Source: CAZJHD01 sp964545855 | GTDB lineage: Bacteria; Planctomycetota; UBA1135; JACQFD01 | Assembly: GCA_964545855.1 (NCBI GenBank) | Contig: CAZJHD010000001.1 | Location: forward strand, 124,001 to 188,000 | Length of the DNA: 64,000 bases | Direction of reading: 5' to 3' | In this document: piece by piece, positions 40,127 to 47,922 of the stretch | How positions within the stretch are numbered: position 1 is the first letter of the stretch | Layout of the letters: every line of letters starts with the position of its first letter | Program-made: the position numbers and the translations under genes | Notes under the pieces: generated by a model | Told to the model about the DNA's origin: nothing | The model's database searches: none | The model's input: the letters and a program-made list of their open reading frames with translations, nothing else

Positions 40127-42591
40127 CGCAGCCCTCCGAAGAACGCGAGCTGGGTCTGGGCGCCGAGGAGCGCTCGCAGGGTCCAGCGCAACGCCGGCCG
40201 CGCGTCGGCCTCGATGCGGTACTCGTTGTTCGTACGGTTCGAGTCGAGGAGCAGCCGGAAGTCGGGATCGACGCGCACCCATTCGAGGGCGGGGCCGTTC
40301 TCGAATCGCCGCCGCCACCACCGGTCGCGCCCGTCGAACCACGCCCGCTGCGGCTCCTCGCCCTTGCGCTTCCACTCCACTTCGACGGGCCATGCGATCT
40401 CGCCGAGGCGGCGCACGACGATCTCCGACTCGTGGTCGGCGTCGGCGGGCTCGGCGCTCCGCGGCTCCTCCTCCTGGGAGGCGACGAATCTCCGGTCGGC
40501 GCCGGCCCCGAACCAGCCTGCCGGCGCGCTCGCGCGCCGCGTCGTCGCCGACGACACCGCGAAGTCGAGCGTCGACGAGCCGCCGAAGGTCTGCCGCAGC
40601 AGGTCGCGCAGGGGCGCGCCGGAGAGGTCCTCGCCGGCGAACTCGATCACCGTCTCGAAGAAGTCCTCCGGCCGGGGATGCCGGAAGCGGTGCCGCGCCG
40701 AATAGGCGCGCAGGACGCGGGTCCACGCCGGCTCGCCGATGCATCGCTCCAGCGTGTGGAGGATCGTCGCGGGCTTCTGATAGGAGTTGGTCCGGTACGC
40801 GTTGCTGTCGACGTAGGTGAAGGAAGGACGCAGCAGCACGTCGCCCCGCGGATCGCGGCCGAGGTAGCCCGCGCGAAGCGTCTCGACGGGCGGCCGGCGC
40901 TCCGGCACGTACGTGAGCTGCGGGAGGTCGCGGAGCCACTGCAGGATCGGGTCGCTCGGCAGCACGGGCCAGCCCTCCGTCCTCGCGAGCGACGGAGGCG
41001 CGACGCCGTGGATCGAGAAGAGCTGCTCCAGGCCGGTGGCGGGCGTGGGGAACGGCACCAGGGGCCGGCCGTCCACGGAGAAGGGCCCGAAGCCGGTCTG
41101 TGTCCAGTCGGCGCCCCACGCGCGCCCGAGGATCCGCGCCGTCACGTAGGTCGTGAGGCCCTCGTCCATCCACGCGTGCTCGAACTCGTTCGTGCCGACG
41201 AGGCCGTAGAAGAACTGGTGCGCGAACTCGTGGACGGTCACGCCCTCCGGAGTGAACTCGCGCGGGGAGGACGAGATCCGCGTGCCCGCCGTGATGAGCG
41301 TCGGGTACTCCATTCCCCCCGAGCCGGAGCCGTGCCGCGGATCGACGACCGTGAGCGTGTCGTAGGGATAGCGGCCGCACCAGAGCCCGAGCCACCGGAG
41401 CCCTTCCGACGCCGCGCGGAAGTGACGCTCGAACTGATCCGCGTGCTCCGGCTGCAGGAGGATCGTCACCTCGACGTCGCCGAGCCGCAGGTCCGCATCC
41501 GAGAGACCCGTTGCCTGCCGCACGCGCTCGCGCTCGGCCGCGTACTCCGGATCGGCCTCCGCGTCGGCGGCGACGAAGCGCCGACGCTCGACGACGAATC
41601 GCGGATCGGCCGTCCACGCGAAGTTGTGGACGTCCTCCGCAGCAAATCGGTAGCGGACCTGCTTCTCGCCGACGAGCGTCGGCCCCTCGAGCCTCCGGCC
41701 CGTCGCTCCCACGTTCCCGTCGTACTTCAGCGGCAGCGTGAGCGTGACGTCGTAGCTCCCGTACTCGCCGTAGAACTCCGTGCTCGCGTGGAACTGGTGG
41801 GTGTTCCAGGCGAAAGCCTCCGTTCCTCGCGGGACGGCCGCGCCCGCCGTCCGATCGAAGACTCCGAGCTGCGGATACCAATGCGCGAAGAAGACGAAGT
41901 CGTCCTTCCGCCCGGTGCGCGCGATCACGCGCGGCACAGTGAGCGTGAACTCGACCTCCACCGCGACGCCGGCGCCGGGCGCGATGGGCTCCGGCAGCGG
42001 CACGAGCATCACCGTCTCGTCGTCGGCGTTCCCGTCGTCCGGCGCGACGAAGCGCGCGAGGGGCAGGAGGTCGCGCGCCGACTCCAGGGCGGGCCAGGGC
42101 GCCGCCCCCGCTCCGCGAGCGACCAGGCGGATCGCCGAGACGTCGATCGCGCCGAAGCTGTCCTGGCGCACCTTCCTTCCGCCGCGGCCCGCTCCGTGCG
42201 ACTGCTCCCGGAGCCAGGTGGACCGCGTGTTCTTCCAGCCGTTCCAGTAGAGATGGAACGAGAGGTCCGGCATCGGCACGGGCGCGACGTTGGTCAGCTC
42301 GATCCGCGCTCTGCCCTTCAGCTCGGAGGAGTCCTCCGAGAGCACCGCCTCGAGGACGTACCGTTGACTCCGCGCGCTCCGCTCGGGGACCGGCGGAACG
42401 TCGCCAGCCCAGCCCCTCGGGCTCCGGGGGCCCCGAGGGCTCGCGGGCGCCGCGAGACCGGCCGGTTCGCCGCCGACGGGGGGACCAGCGAGAGCAGGAG
42501 CAGGGGCGGCGAGGGGCTGTGCAGCCCCGGCGGCTCCCGCGAGCAGGATCCAGCCCCAGAACGCCCTCGGAAGGAGGAGCGGGCGATGCAC
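40123..42591 (-). CDS. Exported M1 family metallopeptidase
   Basis: This 822-residue gluzincin has signal peptide FWGWILLAGAAGAAQPLAA. The substrate motif SGGMEYPTLITAG and the zinc site HEFAHQFFYG (His454, Glu455, His458) with third ligand Glu477 (MDEGL) have exact family spacing. An N-terminal beta domain (LKGRARIELTNVAPVPMPDLSFHLYWNG) and a C-terminal part with a Trp/Arg-rich domain (WPVEVEWKRKGEEPQRAWFDG) complete it. Larger than the other M1 enzyme at 3992 and of a different subgroup. It should trim peptides in the periplasm or outside. GTG start preceded by a TGA-CAGAAT promoter element 6 nt away. Confidence 0.87.
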   Translation of the reverse strand: MHRPLLLPRAFWGWILLAGAAGAAQPLAAPAPALAGPPVGGEPAGLAAPASPRGPRSPRGWAGDVPPVPERSARSQRYVLEAVLSEDSSELKGRARIELTNVAPVPMPDLSFHLYWNGWKNTRSTWLREQSHGAGRGGRKVRQDSFGAIDVSAIRLVARGAGAAPWPALESARDLLPLARFVAPDDGNADDETVMLVPLPEPIAPGAGVAVEVEFTLTVPRVIARTGRKDDFVFFAHWYPQLGVFDRTAGAAVPRGTEAFAWNTHQFHASTEFYGEYGSYDVTLTLPLKYDGNVGATGRRLEGPTLVGEKQVRYRFAAEDVHNFAWTADPRFVVERRRFVAADAEADPEYAAERERVRQATGLSDADLRLGDVEVTILLQPEHADQFERHFRAASEGLRWLGLWCGRYPYDTLTVVDPRHGSGSGGMEYPTLITAGTRISSSPREFTPEGVTVHEFAHQFFYGLVGTNEFEHAWMDEGLTTYVTARILGRAWGADWTQTGFGPFSVDGRPLVPFPTPATGLEQLFSIHGVAPPSLARTEGWPVLPSDPILQWLRDLPQLTYVPERRPPVETLRAGYLGRDPRGDVLLRPSFTYVDSNAYRTNSYQKPATILHTLERCIGEPAWTRVLRAYSARHRFRHPRPEDFFETVIEFAGEDLSGAPLRDLLRQTFGGSSTLDFAVSSATTRRASAPAGWFGAGADRRFVASQEEEPRSAEPADADHESEIVVRRLGEIAWPVEVEWKRKGEEPQRAWFDGRDRWWRRRFENGPALEWVRVDPDFRLLLDSNRTNNEYRIEADARPALRWTLRALLGAQTQLAFFGGLR

Positions 42592-42597
42592 ATCCGG

Positions 42598-42606
42598 ATT
42601 CTGTCA
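42598..42606 (-). promoter_or_regulatory. Extended -10 (TGA-CAGAAT) for the M1 peptidase
   Basis: On the minus strand, TG-n-CAGAAT ends 6 nt before the GTG at 42591, with no ribosome site between. Confidence 0.42.
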
Positions 42607-42752
42607 CCGAGGTTGCGGCGAGCAAGGGACGTCTCGCGGCCGCCGCCGGTCCCCGTCCCCCGGCTCCGCGCCACGTCGCCCTGGTCCGGAACGCACGGAG
42701 CCGGCCAGGTGGCCGTCCCGCCGGCTCCGGACGAAAAAATCAGCGATGCCCC

Positions 42753-42780
42753 TCAAGCGCACCCGACGGGGGGCCGACAA
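42753..42780 (+). promoter_or_regulatory. FliA-type promoter of the FlgM-like gene
   Basis: TCAA, 16 nt, GCCGACAA: the same spacing as the sites at 32138 and 37529. The -10 ends 50 nt before the ATG at 42831. Confidence 0.55.
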
Positions 42781-42830
42781 TCCTTCCGGCGGCGGCCTCC
42801 GACGGGGACCGCCCTCGATCGGTACAACCC

Positions 42831-43163
42831 ATGGCATTGGAAGGTCTGCATCGCGCAGGGTCGGGAGACGAGAGCCGCTCGGTGAACCGAGCCGCCCGCG
42901 CTCCCGAACGTGTTCCCGCGCGCGCGCCGTCCGAGGCGCCCGAGGCGCGTCCGGCTCGCCAGCCCGACGCCGCGGAGCTCCGGACGGTCTCGCGGGTGGC
43001 CGAGATGGTCCGCGCTCACAGCGAGCGCCTCACGCGCATGGTCGAGAGCCGGCGCAAGCTCGTGGACGCCGTCCGCGAGATGCTGCAGGCGGGCCGCCTC
43101 GACGAGCCCGAGGAGTTCCGTGCCGCGGCCGACGGCCTCCTGCGACGAGGGGCGCCGCGCTGA
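42831..43163 (+). CDS. Small FlgM-like protein (putative anti-sigma-28 factor)
   Basis: This 110-residue protein has a disordered Arg/Pro/Ala N-terminal half. A C-terminal helical half follows (TVSRVAEMVRAHSERLTRMVESRRKLVDAVREMLQAGRLDEPEEFRAAADGLL). The ending LVDAVREMLQAGRLDEPEEFRAAADGLL resembles the FlgM pattern (helix, AG-x-Y/L-x-hinge, A-x-A-L-L helix). FlgM binds FliA until export through the completed hook. The reading is supported by its FliA-type promoter and by fliA in the same window, but similarity is weak and the first half is unlike FlgM. A flagellar chaperone-like protein (FlgN type) is an alternative. Confidence 0.5.
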   Translation: MALEGLHRAGSGDESRSVNRAARAPERVPARAPSEAPEARPARQPDAAELRTVSRVAEMVRAHSERLTRMVESRRKLVDAVREMLQAGRLDEPEEFRAAADGLLRRGAPR

Positions 43164-43190
43164 CGCCCGAGCGGCGCGCCGCGCGCGCTG

Positions 43191-43850
43191 CTACGGCGCG
43201 ATCCGGATCGACGCGAGGAGCGCCTCGAAGCCAGCGCGTGCGCCGAGCACGGTGCCTTCGGGTCCCGTGAGCTTCAGGAACCACGCGCCGTGCGTGCCCT
43301 CGATCTGCACGGCGAACATCGCCGCCTTCGGGATCTCGCGCGTCGGCCCGCCCGGCATCTGCGATTCGAGGTAGGTGCCCCGCGCCTCGAAGATCGTCGA
43401 GGGAACGCCGCCGAGGGTCGCCGATCGGACCTGCACGTCCGTGTCCGCGAGCTCCATGCCGTTCGCCGAGCGCATCTGCCCGCGCCATCGCCCCACGTTC
43501 GCCTCCGGCGAGCCCGCGCCGTTCGCGAAGTAGGAGACGACGAGGCGCGCGTCCTCCGGGTCGCCCGTCGCGCGCGGCGGCACGAGCTCGGCCACCCGCG
43601 ATCGCGACGTCGGCGGGAACGAGCTCCACCCCTCGGGAACGTCGAAGTGGAGGCCCGTCTCCGAGTCGATGGCCCTGGCGCCCGTCGGCGCCGGCGCCGA
43701 GGCCGGGAGCGTCGCCGCCTCCGGCGCCGTCTTCGCGGGCGCCTTCGCGGGAGGATGCACGGCCGGGGCGGGCTCGTCCTTCGCGCACGCGGCGCCGAGG
43801 AGGAGCGCAAGGACGGGAGCGAGTCGCAGGTGGATCGAGAGCTTCGTCAT
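43191..43850 (-). CDS. Putative lipoprotein (219 aa)
   Basis: The lipoprotein signal LRLAPVLALLLGAACAKDEPA has a clear lipobox (GAAC). A Pro/Ala/Lys spacer of about 40 residues follows, then one globular domain (GLHFDVPEGWSSFPPTSRSRVAELVPP...WFLKLTGPEGTVLGARAGFEALLASIRI). That profile (FDVPEGW start, F-K-L-T-G middle, F-x-x-L-x-S-I end) is that of small membrane-attached proteins resembling PsbP/DUF1795-type domains. Not identified further. Its ATG overlaps the GH31 gene stop (ATGA), so the pair is coupled. Confidence 0.65.
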   Translation of the reverse strand: MTKLSIHLRLAPVLALLLGAACAKDEPAPAVHPPAKAPAKTAPEAATLPASAPAPTGARAIDSETGLHFDVPEGWSSFPPTSRSRVAELVPPRATGDPEDARLVVSYFANGAGSPEANVGRWRGQMRSANGMELADTDVQVRSATLGGVPSTIFEARGTYLESQMPGGPTREIPKAAMFAVQIEGTHGAWFLKLTGPEGTVLGARAGFEALLASIRIAP

Positions 43851-46141
43851 GGTCCGGCGATTGTGCCCGAAGGAGGCCTCGTCTCGCGCGCCGAGCCGTC
43901 GTCGAGGAAGGTCGCCGCGCGCGTTCCCTGGGCGTCGTGGAATCGCACCGTCACGGTGCGCGCCGGCGGCGTGGAGCTCCCTTCGCGAGGGCCGGACGTC
44001 AGGCGAAGGCCGTCCTTCGTGGTCATCGAGAGCGGCGTGCGTTCCTCGCCCGACGCTCCTTCCTCGGCGAGGGTGAGCGCCCCTTCCCCTTCGAATACGT
44101 CCAGCTCGAGCGTCGCTCGATCGGCCTCCGCCGCCCGCCGAGCCGCCGCGACGACCGGGATCACGGCACCGGCGCGCGCGAACATCGGGATTCGCCCCGG
44201 CGGCGCTTCGACGGAGACGCGGCGCGGCCCTCGGATCGGCGGCTCGCTCCGATCCGGCTCGAGAGGGTCGTAGGGGAACCACGTTCCCTCCGGGAGGTAG
44301 ACCTCCCGCTCCGTCGCGCCCCGCTCGACGACGGGCGCCACGAGCAGGTGGTCTCCCAGCAGGAACTGATCGTCCGCGCGGAACGCTCTCGGGTCGGCGG
44401 GCCAGATCCACGGCAGGGGACGCGCGATGGGGGCGCCCGTGCGCTCCGCCTCGCGGGAGAGCGTCGTGAGCAGCGGCAGCAGCCGCGCTCGGCGCGCATG
44501 GGTCCGCCGGAGCGCACCGATCCACGGCTCGTCGAGGGCGTCCTCCGGGGGCAGCGCCGTCCGCATCAGCGGGAGGAGCGAGGCGACTTCGGACCAACGC
44601 ACGAAGAGCTCCGCCGAGGCGCCGCCGGGGTCGGACCGACCGCGGCTCGTCCGCGCGCGCGCGACGTCGGCGGCGACGAAGGGCTGGCCGCTCATGCCGA
44701 GTCCGAGGGTCATCGGGACCGACCGGCGCATCTCCCGCCACCCGCCATCGCCTTCCCCGGCGGGCGATGCCGCGAAGCGCTGGATGCCCGCCCAGCCGGC
44801 GCTGCTCTGCACGAAGGATCGATCGGCGCCGCGCACGCGCTCGAGCAGCTCCCGGGCCGAGCGCGCGAGGAGCTGCCCGTAGACGTTGTGGAACCGGAAG
44901 TGCGTGCCCTCGCCCCAGCCCGCGTGCTGGTTGCGGCCGGGCATGGTCCGGTCGGGCCCGTCCGTGAGCGCCGGCTCGTTGCCCTCGCAGGCGAGACCCG
45001 CGACACCCGCCTCGACGATCGGACGGACGATCTCCGCCCAGGCCGCGCGTCCGCCTCCGAGCGTGACGTCGGGGAACACGCTGTCGACGCCGCGTGCCTC
45101 TCCGACGAAGGTGCCCCCGCTCTCGGCGCGGACGCGAAACGACTCCGGCAGCTTCGCCGCGTCGGCGCGGCCCAGGGCCACTCCGGGTCCGATCACGCAG
45201 ACGACCTCGAAGCCGAGCTCCCCGAGGGCCGCGATCGCCTCCGGCGCGTCCGGCTCCAGCGCCGCCTCGGCGAAGTCTCCGCAGAGGACGTCGCCGGGGA
45301 TCCGCGCGTCGCGCAGCGACCGCGCCGCCGCGAGCGCCTGGTCCCAGGCGACCCGGCCCGGGAGCCAGTGATGGACTCCGAGTGCCCAGACCGGCGGCCG
45401 CGTCGGTCTCCCCGTGAGGGCCGTGTAGCGCTCGAGGACGTCGGCGAGGGTCGGCCCCTCGAGGAAGTGGACCGCGAAGTCTCCGCCCTCGGCCGTGACC
45501 TCGACGAGATTCGGCCGCTCCACGCCGAAGTCGAAGCCGAGCTTGTAGGTGTCGTCGACGAGGAACCCGCGCGCGCGCCCGTCCTTCACGGCGATCCAGA
45601 AGGGGATCGCCTGGGAGAGGCGCAGCGCGTCGTCGTCGTAGCGCTCCGCCTCGGACGACCAGACGACGGCGCGGCGGCCGCGCAGCTGCAGCGGGGGCGG
45701 CCGCTGGCCGAGGCCGAGGATCGACTCGTCGTCCTCGAGGGCGTGGAACCAGCGCCACCAGGATCCCTCCGAGAGCTGGAGGTTGCGCACGCACTCGAAG
45801 AGCGCGGCCTCGAGCTCCGCGTCGTTGCCGTCGAGGAGCGGGCGCCGGTCGGGGAGCACCGCGAAGGACGGTCGCTCGTCGGGCTCGCCGCGCACGACGC
45901 GCAGGCGCACCGCTCCCTCACCGAGCCGCACCGCCTCGAAGAAGAAGCCGTCGCGTCGCGCGACGAGGGCGGCGCCGCGGCGCTCGATCCGCTCCGGACG
46001 CGGGACGATCTCCCAGGCCGGCGCGACGCGCGGCCAGGGGTCGCCCACGAGCTCTCCCGGGCGCGCGGCGAAGCACGCTCCGAAGGCCACGCCGGCGACG
46101 ACGCCGGAGGCGGCGATCCGGACGCGGGTGCGGATTCCCAT
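43847..46141 (-). CDS. Glycoside hydrolase family 31-like protein with altered catalytic acids
   Basis: This 764-residue protein has an N-terminal signal-like helix (AASGVVAGVAFGACFAA) and GH31-type domains. The catalytic barrel starts at about PPVWALGVHHWLPGR. Landmark lines fit GH31: HNVYGQLLARSARELL, RSFVQSSAGWAGIQRFAAS, and WREMRRSVPMTLGLGMSGQPFVAAD. The nucleophile line, normally D-M-N-E-P, is EGNEP with Glu386. The acid/base line, normally W-T-G-D, reads SPAGEGD with Glu463. Both catalytic aspartates appear replaced by glutamate, so activity as a retaining alpha-glucosidase is doubtful. It could be a binding or regulatory paralogue. A promoter-like CAGAAT lies 8 nt upstream, so it is probably its own unit after the flagellar operon. 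Confidence 0.75.
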   Translation of the reverse strand: MGIRTRVRIAASGVVAGVAFGACFAARPGELVGDPWPRVAPAWEIVPRPERIERRGAALVARRDGFFFEAVRLGEGAVRLRVVRGEPDERPSFAVLPDRRPLLDGNDAELEAALFECVRNLQLSEGSWWRWFHALEDDESILGLGQRPPPLQLRGRRAVVWSSEAERYDDDALRLSQAIPFWIAVKDGRARGFLVDDTYKLGFDFGVERPNLVEVTAEGGDFAVHFLEGPTLADVLERYTALTGRPTRPPVWALGVHHWLPGRVAWDQALAAARSLRDARIPGDVLCGDFAEAALEPDAPEAIAALGELGFEVVCVIGPGVALGRADAAKLPESFRVRAESGGTFVGEARGVDSVFPDVTLGGGRAAWAEIVRPIVEAGVAGLACEGNEPALTDGPDRTMPGRNQHAGWGEGTHFRFHNVYGQLLARSARELLERVRGADRSFVQSSAGWAGIQRFAASPAGEGDGGWREMRRSVPMTLGLGMSGQPFVAADVARARTSRGRSDPGGASAELFVRWSEVASLLPLMRTALPPEDALDEPWIGALRRTHARRARLLPLLTTLSREAERTGAPIARPLPWIWPADPRAFRADDQFLLGDHLLVAPVVERGATEREVYLPEGTWFPYDPLEPDRSEPPIRGPRRVSVEAPPGRIPMFARAGAVIPVVAAARRAAEADRATLELDVFEGEGALTLAEEGASGEERTPLSMTTKDGLRLTSGPREGSSTPPARTVTVRFHDAQGTRAATFLDDGSARETRPPSGTIAGP

Positions 46142-46149
46142 GGGGCCGC

Positions 46150-46155
46150 ATTCTG
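46150..46155 (-). promoter_or_regulatory. Putative -10 (CAGAAT) for the GH31-like gene
   Basis: On the minus strand CAGAAT ends 8 nt before the ATG at 46141, with no ribosome site. It lies in the 58-bp gap after the flagellar-operon lipoprotein. Confidence 0.38.
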
Positions 46156-46199
46156 CGGCGCCCCGGCGCGAATCGGATCCGTCTCGCGGAGAGCCGCCG

Positions 46200-46829
46200 T
46201 CAGCGACCCGCGCGGATCGTCGAGGCGGCTCGGGAGCAGACGAGCGAGGCGATCGCGGCCGGTGAGGTCTGCGCGGTCTCCCAGGAGGGGGCGCGCGCGA
46301 CGCGCGAGGCCCGGTCCCCGAAGTGGGCTTCGAGGGCGCGACGCGCGTTCTCGTCGGAGAGATCGAAGTGGGCGTCGACACTCCAGACGACGAGGCCCGT
46401 CGAGGCCGAGACGAGCTCGGCCCGCACGCCGAGCACCTGGGGTGTGTAGGCGCGGAACGCCGTGATGGATCCGAAGAGGATCGCGTCGGCGCCATAGCGG
46501 AAGGCCAGCTCCAGCACCGGCTCCAGCCGATAGCGGCCGGTGCGGTGGGGGACGTCCTGGGTCCCGATCTCCCGCATCCCCGCGTCGCCCACCAGGACGA
46601 CGGCGATGCCCGATTCCTTCTCGATCGCGTGCGCCATCGCGCGCTCGACGGTCTCGCGGTGAGGTCCGCTGCCCGACTCGTCGTGGAAGGGGACGAGGAC
46701 GATGCGACGGAGGTCGAGGGTCGCGAGCTCGGCCGACCGATAGGACGGACACTCGTAGACGCTCGCCGGGCGATGCAGAGCGCAGGCGCTCGTGCCGGCG
46801 AGGAGGAGGAACGCCGCGGCGCGTTTCAC
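46200..46829 (-). CDS. Putative lipoprotein, FlgO/CsgG-like fold, at the end of the flagellar operon
   Basis: This 209-residue protein has lipobox signal MKRAAAFLLLAGTSACALH. Its domain has the layout of FlgO/CsgG-type lipoproteins: a first strand LRRIVLVPFHDESG, a middle helix and strand (VERAMAHAIEKESGIAVVLV), YGADAILFGSITAFRAYTPQ, and an alternating strand VRAELVSASTGLVVWSVDAHFDL. FlgO-like proteins in Vibrio stabilise the flagellum at the outer membrane, so a basal-body role is a fair guess from operon position. GTG start overlapping the previous stop (GTGA). Confidence 0.6.
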   Translation of the reverse strand: MKRAAAFLLLAGTSACALHRPASVYECPSYRSAELATLDLRRIVLVPFHDESGSGPHRETVERAMAHAIEKESGIAVVLVGDAGMREIGTQDVPHRTGRYRLEPVLELAFRYGADAILFGSITAFRAYTPQVLGVRAELVSASTGLVVWSVDAHFDLSDENARRALEAHFGDRASRVARAPSWETAQTSPAAIASLVCSRAASTIRAGR

Positions 46830-47425
46830 GGGTGCTCCGACTCCTTCGGCTTGGCGCCGGCAGGCGCGCCCTTGGCCTCGGGGCTCGCGGCGGCGCCCCC
46901 GCCGGCCGGCGGAGGCACGACGGAGCCGGTGCGGACGTCGATGAGGAGGCCCTTCTCCGCCGCCGCGGCGATCGTCCGCTCGGCGAGGATCCGCGCCTCG
47001 AGGGCGTCGCGCTCCGCTTCCACCTTGCCGAGCGCCGCCGACAGGAGCATCTCGTCGCGCTCGCGGATCTTGCGCAGCGCCGCCTCCTTCTCGGCCTTGA
47101 GGGAGTCCGCGTCCTGGCGCGCGGCGGCGAGCGTGCGCCGGAGCTCCTCGATGTGCCCCTGCGCCTGGCCGAGCGCCTCCTCGGCGCGCCGCGTCTTCTC
47201 CTGCTCCGCGGCGAGCTCGGCGTCGCGGCGCTTCAGGAGCTGCGGAAGGCCGTCGAGGCCGATTCCGTCGGCGGGGCGCACGCTCGGAGCGGCCGCGTTC
47301 GCCCCGGGCGATTGGGCCGATGCGTCGCGGGCGATGCGCTGGTCGGGGTTGCTGCCGAGCTGGCAGGCGCTCGCGGCGAGGATCGGGAAGAACGCGAGGG
47401 CGAGGACGACGTGGGGATGTCTCAT
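46826..47425 (-). CDS. Coiled-coil lipoprotein in the flagellar operon
   Basis: This 199-residue protein has signal VVLALAFFPILAASACQLG with a lipobox at SAC. A long coiled coil (KRRDAELAAEQEKTRRAEEALGQAQGHIEELRRTLAAARQDADSLKAEKEAALRKIRERDEM in segments, about residues 70-150) leads to a Pro/Gly/Ala-rich tail. It could bridge between membrane and cell wall. Not recognised as a named flagellar part. Coupled on both sides by 4-bp overlaps (ATGA before, GTGA after). Confidence 0.65.
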   Translation of the reverse strand: MRHPHVVLALAFFPILAASACQLGSNPDQRIARDASAQSPGANAAAPSVRPADGIGLDGLPQLLKRRDAELAAEQEKTRRAEEALGQAQGHIEELRRTLAAARQDADSLKAEKEAALRKIRERDEMLLSAALGKVEAERDALEARILAERTIAAAAEKGLLIDVRTGSVVPPPAGGGAAASPEAKGAPAGAKPKESEHP

Positions 47426-47661
47426 GGAGTCTCGGGCCGCGCGGCGGCGGAGGTCTCTTCGAGGACGCAGTCGAGTTCGAGGGTTCGCCCGCAGGGGCAT
47501 TCGATCCGGACGACGCGCACGCCCGCGTCGGAGCGCAGCACGCGCACGACCGGTGCGTCGCAGTCCGCTTCGGACGCCGTTGCCGCCGGCGTGGCGACGG
47601 AGCGGCCCTGGACCTGATCGCGCTTGATGACGCGGCCGGGGGAGGAGAGGAGGGATCCCAT
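47422..47661 (-). CDS. Small Cys-rich flagellar-operon protein (79 aa)
   Basis: Start MGSLLSSPGRVIKRDQVQG resembles the short N-terminal peptide of FliH-type proteins (RVIKxxxV). The rest holds a possible half zinc ribbon: VRVLRSDAGVRVVRIECPCGRTLELDCVLEE, with three cysteines in a beta-hairpin-like setting and one more at DCDAP. The arrangement suits a metal-stabilised dimer. Unknown function. It lies between the fliA-side genes and the coiled-coil lipoprotein and is translationally coupled to the latter. Confidence 0.6.
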   Translation of the reverse strand: MGSLLSSPGRVIKRDQVQGRSVATPAATASEADCDAPVVRVLRSDAGVRVVRIECPCGRTLELDCVLEETSAAARPETP

Positions 47662-47684
47662 GGGAAGCGAAGGGGGGAGGGCTG

Positions 47685-47921
47685 CTAGGCCGTCACGTCG
47701 ACGCGCTGCCCGGCTTCGTCCTCGGGTGGCGGGCCGATGGGCGTGTCGTCGCTCGGGGTCGGGGTCTCGGCGGCGGGCCGCTCGCCATCGGGCTCTCCGT
47801 CCTCGGCGTCGAGGGAGAACGGCTGCTCTCCGGGCTGTCGCTTCCGTTCACCAACGCGCGGAACAGGCGCAGGCGGGCTAGGACCGACCACCGGAGGGAG
47901 GGGCCGAATCGGGAGGTCCAC
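47685..47921 (-). CDS. Small Pro/acid-rich protein after fliA (78 aa)
   Basis: The GTG frame gives MDLPIRPLPPVVGPSPPAP, an acidic middle (FSLDAEDGEPDGERPAAE) and the end IGPPPEDEAGQRVDVTA. It begins 2 bp after the fliA stop. It looks disordered, with a short motif at each end. A different frame starting with ATG at 47926 (MKWTSRFG...) was rejected as an Arg/Ser/Pro shadow. The function is unknown; an export signal or short interaction peptide is possible. Confidence 0.45.
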   Translation of the reverse strand: MDLPIRPLPPVVGPSPPAPVPRVGERKRQPGEQPFSLDAEDGEPDGERPAAETPTPSDDTPIGPPPEDEAGQRVDVTA

Positions 47922-47922
47922 T

